The notes under the pieces: model-generated | What the model was told of the DNA's origin: nothing | Database searches by the model: none | Seen by the model: the letters and a program-made list of their open reading frames with translations, nothing else | Position numbers and translations under genes: made by a program | NCBI RefSeq assembly: GCF_001189535.1 | Contig: NZ_CP012070.1 | Coordinates: forward strand, 2,170,001-2,234,000 | Direction of reading: 5' to 3' | Source: Arsenicicoccus sp. oral taxon 190 | GTDB taxonomy: Bacteria > Actinomycetota > Actinomycetes > Actinomycetales > Dermatophilaceae | Length of the DNA: 64,000 bases | Shown: one piece after another, positions 51,796 through 61,233 of the stretch | How positions within the stretch are numbered: the stretch's first letter is position 1 | Layout of the letters: the number at the start of each line of letters is the position of its first letter

Positions 51796-52716
51796 ATGCC
51801 CGAGCAGCCCGACCTGTCGACGCTCACCACCGAGAGCGTCGACGACGCTCATGCCGACCTGGACACCCTGTCCACCCGGGAGCTCGCCGTCGCGATGAAC
51901 GCCGCCGATGCCGGCGTGACCGACGCCGTCGCCCGGCAGCTCGACGCCATCGCCGCGGTCGTCGACGCGGTCACCGAGCGGCTGCGCGCCGGTGGCCGAC
52001 TCGTGTATGCCGGTGCGGGGACGGCCGGCCGCCTGGGGGTCCTCGACGCGTCGGAGTGCCCGCCGACCTTCGACACCGACCCGTCGCTCGTCGTCGGCCT
52101 CATCGCCGGCGGGGACGTGGCGCTGACGACCGCCGTCGAGGGCGCCGAGGACGACCAGGACCTGGCGGTCCAGGACCTGGACCGGATCGGGCTCGGCGAG
52201 GCGGACGCCCTGGTCGGGTTGTCGGCCTCCGGCCGCACGCCCTACACCGTCCGTGCCGTCGAGGAGGCCCGACGGCGCGGCGCCCTCGCCGTCGGCTTCG
52301 CCTGCAACGAGGGGTCACCGCTGGCGGCGGCAGGCGACCTCGCGATCGAGGTCGTCGTCGGCCCCGAGCTGGTCGCCGGGTCCACCCGGCTCAAGTCGGG
52401 CACGGCCCAGAAGCTCGTGCTCAACATGATCTCGACCATGACGATGGTCCGGCTGGGCAAGACCTACGGCAACCTCATGGTCGACGTGCGCGCCACCAAC
52501 GCCAAGCTGCGAGCCCGCGCCCACCGGATCGTCACCACCATCACCGGGGCGCCTGCCGCAGCGGTCGAGCGTGCCCTCGACGAGCACGACGGCCGGGCCA
52601 AGCCGGCCGCCCTCGCGCTCCTCACGGGACTCACCCCGCCGCAGGTCGACGCCGCGCTCGCCCGGCACGACGGGGACCTGCGGGCCACCCTCACCACCCT
52701 GACGAAGGAGTCATGA
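51796..52716 (+). CDS. murQ: N-acetylmuramic acid 6-phosphate etherase
   Basis: A 306-residue etherase that splits lactate from MurNAc 6-phosphate to recycle cell-wall sugar. It has the SIS-domain motif GRLVYAGAGTAGRLGVLDASECPPTF, VGLSASGRTPYTV, and STRLKSGTAQKLVLNMISTM. The ATG is directly after AGGAGGCCTGAGG and three bases past the regulator stop. It overlaps the PTS gene by four bases. Confidence 0.95.
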   Translation: MPEQPDLSTLTTESVDDAHADLDTLSTRELAVAMNAADAGVTDAVARQLDAIAAVVDAVTERLRAGGRLVYAGAGTAGRLGVLDASECPPTFDTDPSLVVGLIAGGDVALTTAVEGAEDDQDLAVQDLDRIGLGEADALVGLSASGRTPYTVRAVEEARRRGALAVGFACNEGSPLAAAGDLAIEVVVGPELVAGSTRLKSGTAQKLVLNMISTMTMVRLGKTYGNLMVDVRATNAKLRARAHRIVTTITGAPAAAVERALDEHDGRAKPAALALLTGLTPPQVDAALARHDGDLRATLTTLTKES

Positions 52717-54194
52717 TGGCCGACCCACGCACCATCGCCACCCAGGCGGCCGCTGCCCTCGGCGGCCCGCGCAACATCGCCGACGTGGAGAACTGCATCA
52801 CCCGGCTGCGCGTCACCGTCCGCGACCAGGACGCCGTCGACCAGGACCGGCTGCGCGCCATCGACGGGGTCCTCGGCGTCGTCATGGACGACACCGTGCA
52901 GGTGGTGCTGGGGCCAGGACTGGTCAACGACGTCGCCACCGCCATGGAGGCAGATCGCGCCGAGCCCAACCGTGCCGAGGCGCCCGGCGCGACAACGGCA
53001 TACGGCACCGACGCCGCGAGCCTGCGCGACCGGGGGCAGCAGATCCGCAGCGACCGCAAGCGGCGCAACCAGACCCCGGTGAAGGCCTTCCTGCGCCGCA
53101 TCGCCAACATCTTCCTGCCGCTGATCCCGGCCCTCATCGCGTGCGGCATCATCGCGGGGCTCAACGGGGTGCTGATCAACCTCGTCACCCGGGGTGCGGC
53201 ACCCTGGGCCGCCCCGATCACGCCGGTGCTGGCCGCCGTGGCCAGCGGATTCATGACGCTCATCGCGGTCTTCGTGGGCATGAACGCCGCCAAGGAGTTC
53301 GGCGGCACGCCCATCCTCGGCGGCGCGGTGGCCGCCATCATCCCCTTCGCCGGGGTCGCCAAGGTCACCGTCGCGGGCGAGAAGCTGGCGCCCGGCCAGG
53401 GCGGGGTCATCGGCGCGCTCCTCGCGGCGATCCTCGCTGCCTACCTCGAGCGCTGGGCCCGTCGATGGGCGCCCGCCTCGATCAGCATGCTCCTCGTGCC
53501 CACGTTCGTCGTGCTGGTCGCCGGTGTGCTCACGATCTTCCCGTTGATGACGGTGTCCGGCTGGGTCGCCAGCGGCATCGGGACCCTGGCCAACGGGTTG
53601 CTCCAGCACGGGGGCGCCTTCGCGGGGCTGGTCCTGGCGGGCCTCTTCCTGCCGCTGGTCATGCTCGGTCTGCACCAGGCGCTCATCCCGATCCACACCA
53701 CCCTCATCCAGCAGACCGGCTACACCGTGCTCCTGCCGATCCTGGCGATGGCCGGAGCCGGTCAGGTGGGCGCCGCCATCGCCCTCTACCTGCGCCTCAA
53801 GCACAACGCCGGCATCCGTCAGACCATCCGCTCAGCGCTGCCCGCCGGCTTCCTGGGCGTGGGAGAGCCCCTGATCTACGGCGTCACCCTGCCGCTCGGG
53901 CGGCCGTTCGTGACCGCCTGCATCGGGGGCGCGGTCGGCGGTGGGTTCGTGGGCCTGTTCAACCAGCTCGGCGTCTCCGTCGGGTCCACGGCCATCGGTC
54001 CGAGCGGCTGGGCGCTCTTTCCGCTCACCAACGGCAGCCGGGGGATCGGCGCCGCCATCGCCGTGTATGCCGGCGGCCTCCTCGTCGGTTACCTGGCCGG
54101 CTTCCTCGCGACCTACTTCTTCGGGCTGAGCAAGGAGGACCTGGAGCGGCTCAACGCCGAGGCGACGACCGAGCCAGCCCCGCCCACCGTGTGA
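52713..54194 (+). CDS. PTS EIIBC component, probable MurNAc transporter
   Basis: A 493-residue transporter. The EIIB domain has the phosphorylated cysteine in DVENCITRLRVTV. A linker rich in Ala and Arg is followed by a 10-helix EIIC domain (FLPLIPALIACGIIAGLNGVL, GLHQALIPIHTTLIQQTG, GVGEPLIYGVTLP). No EIIA domain is attached, so it must borrow one from elsewhere. murQ immediately upstream points to MurNAc (MurP-like). The start may be 52713 or the next ATG at 52716. Confidence 0.88.
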   Translation: MMADPRTIATQAAAALGGPRNIADVENCITRLRVTVRDQDAVDQDRLRAIDGVLGVVMDDTVQVVLGPGLVNDVATAMEADRAEPNRAEAPGATTAYGTDAASLRDRGQQIRSDRKRRNQTPVKAFLRRIANIFLPLIPALIACGIIAGLNGVLINLVTRGAAPWAAPITPVLAAVASGFMTLIAVFVGMNAAKEFGGTPILGGAVAAIIPFAGVAKVTVAGEKLAPGQGGVIGALLAAILAAYLERWARRWAPASISMLLVPTFVVLVAGVLTIFPLMTVSGWVASGIGTLANGLLQHGGAFAGLVLAGLFLPLVMLGLHQALIPIHTTLIQQTGYTVLLPILAMAGAGQVGAAIALYLRLKHNAGIRQTIRSALPAGFLGVGEPLIYGVTLPLGRPFVTACIGGAVGGGFVGLFNQLGVSVGSTAIGPSGWALFPLTNGSRGIGAAIAVYAGGLLVGYLAGFLATYFFGLSKEDLERLNAEATTEPAPPTV

Positions 54195-54293
54195 TCTACT
54201 CGGCGGTACGCCGTCGCGTAGCCGTCCAAGGGACGCCGCCGCGACAGCGCAGCGCGGACACCGTCGTCTCACCGCACCAAGGGGGCCACACCC

Positions 54294-55445
54294 ATGGACC
54301 TGTCGCTCGACGAGCAGCAGCGCAGCTTTCAGGCGCTCGCGCGGGACTTCCTCGACCGGGAGGCCGTGCCGCACCGGATCGCCTGGGACCGCGCCGAGTC
54401 CATCGACACCGCGATCATCCCGGCGATGGGTGAGATCGGGTTCTTCGGCCTCACGATCCCGGAGGCCTACGGCGGCCTCGGCAGCGACTACGTGACCTAC
54501 TGCCTCGGCCTGGAGGAGCTCGGTCGCGCCGACTCCTCGCTGCGCGGCGTCGTGTCGGTCTCGGCCGGGCTCGTCGGCGGCTCGATCCTGGGCTACGGCA
54601 CCGAGGAGCAGAAGCAGCGCTGGCTCCCCGGCATCGCCGCCGGCACCACGCTCGGCTGCTTCGGCCTCACCGAGCCGGGCAACGGCTCCGACCCGGCCAC
54701 GTTGACCACCAAGGCGGTTCGCGACGGCGACGACTACGTCCTCGACGGTCAGAAGATCTTCATCACCAACGGCTCCTGGGCCGACGTGTGCCTGGTCTTC
54801 GCCCGCACCGGCGGACCGGGAGCCAAGGGCATCTCCGCCTTCCTGGTGCCCACGGACACCGAGGGGTTCGAGCGCCGGGAGGTCAAGGGCAAGCTCGGGC
54901 TGCGGGGTCAGGCCACCTCCGAGATCTTCCTCACCGGGGTGCGGGTGCCGGCCGACGCGCTGCTCGGCGAGGAGGGGCAGGGCTTCCGGGTCGCGATGCA
55001 GACCCTCGACAAGGGCCGCGTCTCGGTCGCGGCCGGGTGCGTCGGGATCGTCCAGGGGTGCCTGGAGTCCGTGGTGGACTACACCACCCAGCGCGAGCAG
55101 TTCGGCAAGCCGATCGCGTCCTACCAGCTCATCCAGGACATGATCGCCGAGATCTCCGTCGACGCCGACGCGTCACGCCTGCTGGCCTGGCGCGCAGCGG
55201 ATCTCATCGACCGCGGCGAGCCCTTCGGCGTCGCCGCCTCCACCGCCAAGTACTTCGCCTCCGAGGCCGCGGTGCGCTCGGCCAACCGCGCCATCCAGTG
55301 CTTCGGCGGCTACGGCTACATCGACGAGTACCCCGCACAGAAGTACCTCCGCGACGCCCGCGTCATGACGCTCTACGAAGGCACCTCCCAGATCCAGAAG
55401 CTCCTCATCGGCCGCGCGCGGACCGGGATCAACGCCTTCGTCTGA
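54294..55445 (+). CDS. Acyl-CoA dehydrogenase family protein
   Basis: A 383-residue flavoenzyme: MDLSLDEQQRSFQALARDF, the FAD-binding LGCFGLTEPGNGSDPA and FITNGSWAD, and the catalytic glutamate in TLYEGTSQIQ near the C-terminus. Length and motifs fit short/branched-chain acyl-CoA dehydrogenases. The start follows AAGGGGGCC. It is monocistronic here, between the MurNAc operon and a convergent SRPBCC gene. The chain-length preference cannot be read from sequence. Confidence 0.92.
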   Translation: MDLSLDEQQRSFQALARDFLDREAVPHRIAWDRAESIDTAIIPAMGEIGFFGLTIPEAYGGLGSDYVTYCLGLEELGRADSSLRGVVSVSAGLVGGSILGYGTEEQKQRWLPGIAAGTTLGCFGLTEPGNGSDPATLTTKAVRDGDDYVLDGQKIFITNGSWADVCLVFARTGGPGAKGISAFLVPTDTEGFERREVKGKLGLRGQATSEIFLTGVRVPADALLGEEGQGFRVAMQTLDKGRVSVAAGCVGIVQGCLESVVDYTTQREQFGKPIASYQLIQDMIAEISVDADASRLLAWRAADLIDRGEPFGVAASTAKYFASEAAVRSANRAIQCFGGYGYIDEYPAQKYLRDARVMTLYEGTSQIQKLLIGRARTGINAFV

Positions 55446-55452
55446 CGAGCCC

Positions 55453-55899
55453 TCAGCCCCCGATGATGCGCCGTATGCCGGTCCGGTAGGCGAGCCAGGC
55501 CGCACCGCCGACCACGGGGTCCAGGACTGCCGGCAGCCCCGCGACGAAGATCCGCTGCCGCCAACGGACCTCGCTCACGACGCCGTCCTGCGACCCGGTC
55601 CTGTCCTGAACGGTGACGGCGATCGCCCCGCGGATCACCCTGCCGCGCTTGTGGATCCGGCACTCCCAGGCGCCGTCCGGCGGGGTGGCGACGTCGACCA
55701 CCTCCATGACGTCGTCGAACCCCACGGGCCCGACGGAGGTGCGCGCCACGACCCGGGAACCCGGCTGGGCCATCGGGTCGCTCGTGCTCGTGACGACCGT
55801 CAGCGGGATCGCAGCGGTGTGGCGGGACGGGGACCACAGGCGGCGCCATACGACCTCCCGGGGGAGCGGGACGGTGAGCGTGATCGCGATCTCGGCCAT
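55453..55899 (-). CDS. SRPBCC family protein
   Basis: A 148-residue ligand-binding protein of the START/Bet v1-like fold: ITLTVPLPREVVWRRLWSPSRH at the start, VVARTSVGPVGFDDVMEV, and the C-terminal helix LPAVLDPVVGGAAWLAY. It begins ten bases after the P450 gene on the same strand, so it may bind the P450 substrate or product. A specific role is not known. Confidence 0.8.
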   Translation of the reverse strand: MAEIAITLTVPLPREVVWRRLWSPSRHTAAIPLTVVTSTSDPMAQPGSRVVARTSVGPVGFDDVMEVVDVATPPDGAWECRIHKRGRVIRGAIAVTVQDRTGSQDGVVSEVRWRQRIFVAGLPAVLDPVVGGAAWLAYRTGIRRIIGG

Positions 55900-55909
55900 G
55901 GTGGTCCCC

Positions 55910-57178
55910 TCAGTCGGCGACGACGCGAGCCCGGTGGGGCTTGGTCGGCAGCCGGGTGGTGTCGAAGGCCAGGTTGTGCGGATCCACCTGCAGCCCAGGC
56001 TCGCTCATGGCGGCCACGGTGATGGCGAGGACCCCGACCGCGATCTTCTCGCCGGGGCAGCGGTGGCCGGTGCGGACGTCCCCGCCGCCCTGCGGCACGA
56101 AGTGCTCGATCGACTCGCGGTCCACGTCCAGGAAGCGGCGCGGGTCGAAGGTGCGCGGCGAGTCCCAGTGACGCTCGTCGCGGTTGGTGCCGACGATGTC
56201 GATGAAGATCCGGTCCCCGGCCTGGATCTGCTGGTCCTGCCAGGTGAGGTCCCGCCGCGCGATGGACGGCAGCATCGGCACGAAGGGGTAGACGCGGCGG
56301 ACCTCCTCGGCGAAGGCCGTGGCCTCCCGGCCGCCCACCAGCGTGCCCCGCTCGGCGGACTCGCGGGCGATCCGCTCGGTCCACCAGGGGTTCTCGTGCA
56401 GCGCCCGCGCCGCGAACGCCGCGAACCGCGACACCGCGATGGTGGGCCGGATGACGTTCTGCAGCTCGACCGCGGCGGTGTGCTCGTCCAGCAGCTCCCC
56501 GCGCAGGTCCCGGTGCTCGCTGATCACCTGCAGGGCCGTGCCCGGCTGCGGCCGGAGCGCGCCGCTGCGGGCGCGGCGCACCAGCGACGCGGCCCAGCGG
56601 TCGCAGCGCGTCCTGTTGAGCCAGGCCACGAGGTGGGCGGGGGAGAGCGAGCCGAAGCCGTCGACGATCTGCGCGAGCCGCCGCGCCCAGCGGTCCTGCT
56701 CCGCGGTCGGGACGTCGACGCCGGCCCAGGTCATGATGGCCCGGCCGTAGGCGACGACCGCGGCGTCGTAGACGTCGCCCCCACCGTCCCGGCGCCACTG
56801 CTGGAGGGTGCGCCGCCACTCCTGCTCGACCAGCGGCATCAGCCGCGCCACCTGCGCGTCGTCGTACGCGATCCCCACAAACATCGCCTTGCGGTGCCGG
56901 TGCTCCTCGTCGTCGAGGCCGTGCACGGCACCGGCCCCGAAGAGCGGCCCGCGGATCGGCAGGGGCATCGCGCCGTGCCGCTTGACGGCGCTGGTGTCGT
57001 AGAACAGCCGGACCCCCTCGTCGCCGCGCACCAGCAGCGCCCGCCGCCCCAGCAGCCGCATCGGGATCCGGGCCACCGAGCGCGGGTCGAGGTCGCGCAG
57101 CTCACGCCGCCACGCGTCCGAGAAGCCGTAGCCCCGTCGGAGGAAGTCGAGGGTGCGGTCCTGCCGGGTGGTGCTCAT
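55910..57178 (-). CDS. Cytochrome P450, CYP152 peroxygenase-like
   Basis: A 422-residue P450. The heme segment FVPQGGGDVRTGHRCPGEK has the axial cysteine and the unusual PQGGG pattern of CYP152 enzymes (P450 BSbeta, SPalpha, OleT). The I-helix shows NVIRPTIAVSRFAAF, with Arg-Pro where normal P450s have the acid-alcohol pair, so it should use hydrogen peroxide on fatty acids. ATG 57178 has GAGGAG upstream; an in-frame GTG at 57193 overlaps that site and is rejected. The next gene is an SRPBCC protein. Confidence 0.88.
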   Translation of the reverse strand: MSTTRQDRTLDFLRRGYGFSDAWRRELRDLDPRSVARIPMRLLGRRALLVRGDEGVRLFYDTSAVKRHGAMPLPIRGPLFGAGAVHGLDDEEHRHRKAMFVGIAYDDAQVARLMPLVEQEWRRTLQQWRRDGGGDVYDAAVVAYGRAIMTWAGVDVPTAEQDRWARRLAQIVDGFGSLSPAHLVAWLNRTRCDRWAASLVRRARSGALRPQPGTALQVISEHRDLRGELLDEHTAAVELQNVIRPTIAVSRFAAFAARALHENPWWTERIARESAERGTLVGGREATAFAEEVRRVYPFVPMLPSIARRDLTWQDQQIQAGDRIFIDIVGTNRDERHWDSPRTFDPRRFLDVDRESIEHFVPQGGGDVRTGHRCPGEKIAVGVLAITVAAMSEPGLQVDPHNLAFDTTRLPTKPHRARVVAD

Positions 57179-57332
57179 CGCTGCTCTCCTCACGGCTGTG
57201 GCGGCCTCGGCGTCGCCGGGGCATCACCGGCGCGCATACCCGCGGGTGGACCGGCTACCCGCCCGGGCAGCCCTCGACCCCGGGTGCTGTGAGCCATCTC
57301 TCCCCGCGCCCGGACCCCCTCCCAGGCTCTAC

Positions 57333-57360
57333 TAAGGTTTGCCTAAGTAAGGTCTACCTA
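57333..57360 (+). promoter_or_regulatory. Iron box (IdeR/DtxR-like) upstream of the siderophore operon
   Basis: TAAGGTTTGCCTAAGTAAG (57333-57351) matches the DtxR/IdeR consensus TTAGGTTAGGCTAACCTAA mainly in its left half and centre (about 12 of 19). A further AAGGTCTACCTA follows and may be an overlapping site. This AT-rich element stands out in very GC-rich sequence and is 30-60 bases before the first gene. Confidence 0.7.
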
Positions 57361-57392
57361 TCCCCGTGATAGCCCAGACCGATCGGAGTGCC

Positions 57393-58409
57393 ATGCCTAC
57401 CCCTGTGCCCGCCCCCGCGCGCCACCTCACCCCTCGCACCCTCGGCGGGGTCGCCGTGCTCACGGCCGCCACGCTCGCCACCGCCGCCTGCGGCTCCGCG
57501 GATGCCTCGGGCGGCTCCTCGAGCGGCTCGAGCGGCTCCTCCGGCGGCTCGTCGCAGGCCTCGGGCCGCACCGTCACCGTCACCCACGCCAAGGGCACCA
57601 CCGAGGTCCCGGTGCAGCCCCGCAAGGTCGCCGTCCTGGACATGGGGGTGCTCGACAGCATCCGCTCGATCGGCGCGGGCGACGCGGTGTCGGCCGTCAC
57701 CAAGCAGGCGATGCCCACCTTCCTGCAGGACTTCTCCGCCGGCCGCTACGCCGACCTCGGGCCCATGAAGGAGCCCGACCTGGAGAAGCTCGCGACCGAC
57801 AAGCCCGACCTCATCGTCGTCGGCGCCCGCGCCACCGCGAAGTACCCCGAGCTGTCCAAGATCGCCCCCACCATCGACCTGACCATCAGCTCGAAGGGCG
57901 ACTTCGTCACCAACGCCAAGGCCGCCAACACCACCCTCGGCCGGATCTTCGCCAAGGAGAAGGAGGTCGCCGCCAAGCACGCCCAGCTCGACGCGGCCGT
58001 GACGCGCGCCCGGTCCAAGGCGAGCAACGCCGGCACCGGGCTGATCCTGATGACCAGCGGCGGCAAGGTCAGCGCCTTCGGGCCGAGCTCGAGGTTCGGC
58101 CTGATCCACCAGGTGCTGGGCGTCAAGCCCACCGCGGCGCAGATCAGCGAGGACCGCCACGGCCAGGCCGCCAGCTTCGAGTTCGTCAAGGCCGCCAACC
58201 CGGCCCACCTCTTCGTCGTGGACCGCGACGCCGCGATCGGCGAGAGCGGCAAGGCGGCCGCGCAGATCCTGGACAACCCCCTCGTCAAGGCCACCCCGGC
58301 CGGCGCCAACGGCCGGATCACCTACCTGGACGGGCAGCGGTGGTACGTCACCGGCGCCGGCCTGGACAACCTCGCGGCCATGGTCGACGAGGCCGCCGCC
58401 GGCCTGTGA
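57393..58409 (+). CDS. Siderophore ABC transporter substrate-binding lipoprotein
   Basis: A 338-residue FhuD/CeuA-type protein. It has a signal with lipobox cysteine (LATAACGS), a Ser/Gly linker, then TKEV-like TTEVPVQPRKVAVLDMGVLDSI and DKPDLIVVGARAT typical of siderophore-binding proteins. ATG 57393 follows CGGAG. It lies behind an IdeR-like iron box and overlaps the first permease gene (GTGA). The siderophore is unknown. Confidence 0.92.
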   Translation: MPTPVPAPARHLTPRTLGGVAVLTAATLATAACGSADASGGSSSGSSGSSGGSSQASGRTVTVTHAKGTTEVPVQPRKVAVLDMGVLDSIRSIGAGDAVSAVTKQAMPTFLQDFSAGRYADLGPMKEPDLEKLATDKPDLIVVGARATAKYPELSKIAPTIDLTISSKGDFVTNAKAANTTLGRIFAKEKEVAAKHAQLDAAVTRARSKASNAGTGLILMTSGGKVSAFGPSSRFGLIHQVLGVKPTAAQISEDRHGQAASFEFVKAANPAHLFVVDRDAAIGESGKAAAQILDNPLVKATPAGANGRITYLDGQRWYVTGAGLDNLAAMVDEAAAGL

Positions 58410-59413
58410 CCGTCGCGACCGCGGCCACCGGGCGCCGCGGACCCCGGCAGAGCGCGCTGCTGCTCGCCGGGGCCGCGGTGGTCCTCGGGCTCGCCCTGTG
58501 GTCCCTCTTCGTCGGCGTCGCGGACGTCACCCCCGGCGCGTTGCTCGACCCGGCCCGGCGCGGCGAGGCGCTGGACCTGCTGGCGGTGAGCCGGATCCCG
58601 CGCACGATCGCCCTCGTGCTGGCCGGCGCCGGCCTCGCGGTCTGCGGGCTCATCATGCAGCTGCTCACCCGCAACCCCTTCGTCGAGCCCGCGACCACCG
58701 GGACCATGGAGTTCGCCTCCCTCGGTCTGCTCGCCGTGGCCCTCACCTGGCCGCAGGCCCCCGTCGTGGTCCGTATGGCGATCGCCGCCGCCTGCGCCCT
58801 CGCCGGCACCGCGGTGTTCCTGCGTCTCGTCCGCGCCGTCACGATCCGCGACGTCCTCGTCGTGCCGCTGATCGGCCTGGTGCTCGCCGGGATCGTCAGC
58901 GCCGTCGCCACCTTCGTCGCCTACCGCGCCGACCTGCTGCAGAGCCTCAACGCCTGGCTGACCGGCGACTTCTCCGCCACCATCCAGGGGCGCTACGAGC
59001 TGCTGTGGCTGGCCGGGGCGCTCACCGTCGTCGCGACCGTGGTCGCCGACCGCTTCACCGTCGCCGGGCTGGGGGAGGAGGTGGCCACGAGCCTCGGGCT
59101 GGACCACCGCCGCACCATGGCGCTCGGCATGACGATCGTCGCGGTGACGACAGCGGCGGTCGTGGTGACCGTCGGCATGCTCGGCTTCATCGGCCTCGTG
59201 GTCCCCAACCTCGTCGTCCTCGCCATCGGCGGCAACGCCCGGCACGCCGTCCCGTGGGTCGCCCTCGGCGGCGCGGCGCTGGTCCTCGGCTGCGACCTGC
59301 TGGCCCGCTCCCTGGTGGCACCCCACGAGCTGCCCATCGGCACGGTGCTGGGCGTCGTGGGCGCCGCCGCCTTCCTGACGATGCTGGTGCGAGGGATCCG
59401 CGGTGTCCGGTGA
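58406..59413 (+). CDS. Iron-siderophore ABC transporter permease (FecCD family)
   Basis: A 335-residue integral membrane protein with about nine helices. The RIPRTIALVLAGAGLAVCGLIMQ and RNPFVEPATTG segments are the FecCD signature; GFIGLVVPNLV is conserved near the end. The GTG start at 58406 overlaps the upstream stop, and its own 3' end overlaps the next permease gene by 11 bases. Confidence 0.93.
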   Translation: MTVATAATGRRGPRQSALLLAGAAVVLGLALWSLFVGVADVTPGALLDPARRGEALDLLAVSRIPRTIALVLAGAGLAVCGLIMQLLTRNPFVEPATTGTMEFASLGLLAVALTWPQAPVVVRMAIAAACALAGTAVFLRLVRAVTIRDVLVVPLIGLVLAGIVSAVATFVAYRADLLQSLNAWLTGDFSATIQGRYELLWLAGALTVVATVVADRFTVAGLGEEVATSLGLDHRRTMALGMTIVAVTTAAVVVTVGMLGFIGLVVPNLVVLAIGGNARHAVPWVALGGAALVLGCDLLARSLVAPHELPIGTVLGVVGAAAFLTMLVRGIRGVR

Positions 59414-60371
59414 GGTACGCCTGCGGGTGGCCGGGTGGTGGGTGCTGGCGGCGGCAGCCGCCACGGCATACGCGCTGTGGGGCGTGACGGGCGGGCTGAC
59501 CGACGCCGTCGTCAGCTTTGTGCTGCCGCGACGGCAGACGACGCTCGCGACCATGACGGTGGTGGGCACCGCCGTCGGGCTGGCCACCGTGCTCTTCCAC
59601 ACCGTGACCGCCAACCGGATCCTCACGCCCTCGATCATGGGCTTCGACGCGCTCTACCTGCTGGTGCAGACCGCCGCCGTCGCCGGCCTCGGCATCACGG
59701 CCAGCACCTCGCTGGACCCGGTCGCGAGCTTCGGGGTGCAGGCGGGCGTCATGACGGCGCTCGCGGTGCTGCTCTACCGCTGGCTGCTCGTGGGGCTGGG
59801 CCGCAGCCTGCACCTGGTGGTCCTCGTCGGCGTCGTGGCGGGCGGCCTCTTCCGGGCGCTGTCGACGCTGCTGACCCGGGCCATGGACCCCACCGAGTTC
59901 ATCGTGCTGCAGGACCGCTACTTCGCCGACTTCCACGGTGCCGACCCGCGACTCATCGGGGTGTGCGCGCTGATCGTGGCGCTCGCGCTGGCCTGGGCGC
60001 TGCGCAGCGCCGCCCGGCTGGACGTGCTCGCCCTCGGCCGCGAGCTGTCGGTCTCCCTCGGCCTGGACCACCGGCGTGCCCAGCTCGTCGTGCTCGCGGT
60101 CGTCGCGCTGCTCGTCGCCGCCGCCACCGCCCTGGTCGGCCCCACCAGCTTCTTCGGCCTGCTGGTGGCCCACCTCGCCTACCAGACCGTCGGCACGCAC
60201 CGGCACGCCGGCGTGCTCCCCGCCGCCTGCGGCGCCGCCGTCGTCACCCTCGTCGGCGGCCAGCTCGTCTTCGAGAAGCTCCTCGGCCTGGAGGGATCGC
60301 TGTCCCTCGTGGTCGAGCTGCTCGGCGGCATCGTCTTCCTCGTCCTCCTGCTCCGAAGGGCCCGCGCATGA
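59403..60371 (+). CDS. Iron-siderophore ABC transporter permease, second subunit (FecCD family)
   Basis: A 322-residue permease starting at GTG 59403. It has ANRILTPSIMGFDALYLLVQT, the equivalent of the RNPLASP region, and SFFGLLVAHLAYQ near the end, as in the CeuC/YclO group. It pairs with the previous gene and the ATPase encoded next (ATGA overlap). Confidence 0.9.
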   Translation: MSGEVRLRVAGWWVLAAAAATAYALWGVTGGLTDAVVSFVLPRRQTTLATMTVVGTAVGLATVLFHTVTANRILTPSIMGFDALYLLVQTAAVAGLGITASTSLDPVASFGVQAGVMTALAVLLYRWLLVGLGRSLHLVVLVGVVAGGLFRALSTLLTRAMDPTEFIVLQDRYFADFHGADPRLIGVCALIVALALAWALRSAARLDVLALGRELSVSLGLDHRRAQLVVLAVVALLVAAATALVGPTSFFGLLVAHLAYQTVGTHRHAGVLPAACGAAVVTLVGGQLVFEKLLGLEGSLSLVVELLGGIVFLVLLLRRARA

Positions 60372-61147
60372 CCACCACCACCCCCGGGATCTCCGTCCGC
60401 GGCGTCACCAAGGCGTATGCCGACACGCCCGTCGTCGACGACGTCACGCTGCACCTGCCCGCCGGGGCCCTGACCTGCCTGGTCGGGCCCAACGGCGCCG
60501 GCAAGTCGACGCTGCTGTCGATCGTCGCGCGGCTGCTCGCCGCGGACGCCGGGTCGGTGCACGTCGACGAGCTGGACGTGTCGCGGTGCGAATCCTCCGT
60601 GCTGGCGCGGCGACTCGCCATCCTGCGGCAGGAGCACCACCTGGCGGTGCGGCTGCGGGTGCGCGACCTCGTCGGCTTCGGCAGGTTCCCGCACTGCGGG
60701 GGGCGGCTGCGGCCGATCGACGTCGAGCACGTGGACCGGGCGCTGCACTACCTGGACCTGGCGGACCTCGCCGACCGGTTCGTCGACGAGCTGTCCGGCG
60801 GCCAGCGGCAGCGGGTCCTGATCGCGATGGTCCTCGCCCAGGACACCGACTACGTCCTGCTCGACGAGCCCCTCAACAACCTCGACATGCGGCATGCCCT
60901 CGGCATCCTGCGGCTGCTGCGGCGCGCGGTGGACGAGCTCGGCAAGACGGTGGTCGTGGTGGTGCACGACCTCAACGCCGCCGCGGCCTTCGCCGACCGG
61001 ATCGTGGCGATGCGCGGGGGGCGGGTCGTCGCGGCCGGCACCCCGGAGGAGGTGATGCAGGAGCCGCTGCTCGAGGACGTTTTCGCCGTGCCCGTGACGG
61101 TCGGTCGCGTGGACGGCCGACCGGTCGGGCACTACCTGCGTCGCTGA
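60368..61147 (+). CDS. Iron-siderophore ABC transporter ATP-binding protein
   Basis: A 259-residue ATPase: Walker A GPNGAGKSTLLS, a Q-loop RQEHHLAVRLRVRDLVGFGRFP, signature LSGGQRQRV, Walker B YVLLDEPLNNLDM and switch VVVHDLNAA. It completes the siderophore uptake operon. The start overlaps the second permease stop by four bases. Confidence 0.94.
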   Translation: MTTTTPGISVRGVTKAYADTPVVDDVTLHLPAGALTCLVGPNGAGKSTLLSIVARLLAADAGSVHVDELDVSRCESSVLARRLAILRQEHHLAVRLRVRDLVGFGRFPHCGGRLRPIDVEHVDRALHYLDLADLADRFVDELSGGQRQRVLIAMVLAQDTDYVLLDEPLNNLDMRHALGILRLLRRAVDELGKTVVVVVHDLNAAAAFADRIVAMRGGRVVAAGTPEEVMQEPLLEDVFAVPVTVGRVDGRPVGHYLRR

Positions 61148-61233
61148 GGCGACCCCGCCCTCCGCGTGGCGGCACCCAGGTGCTTCACTGGTCCGGTCCG
61201 CCGGTGCTCACCGCGGCTCGACAGGAGGCATGG

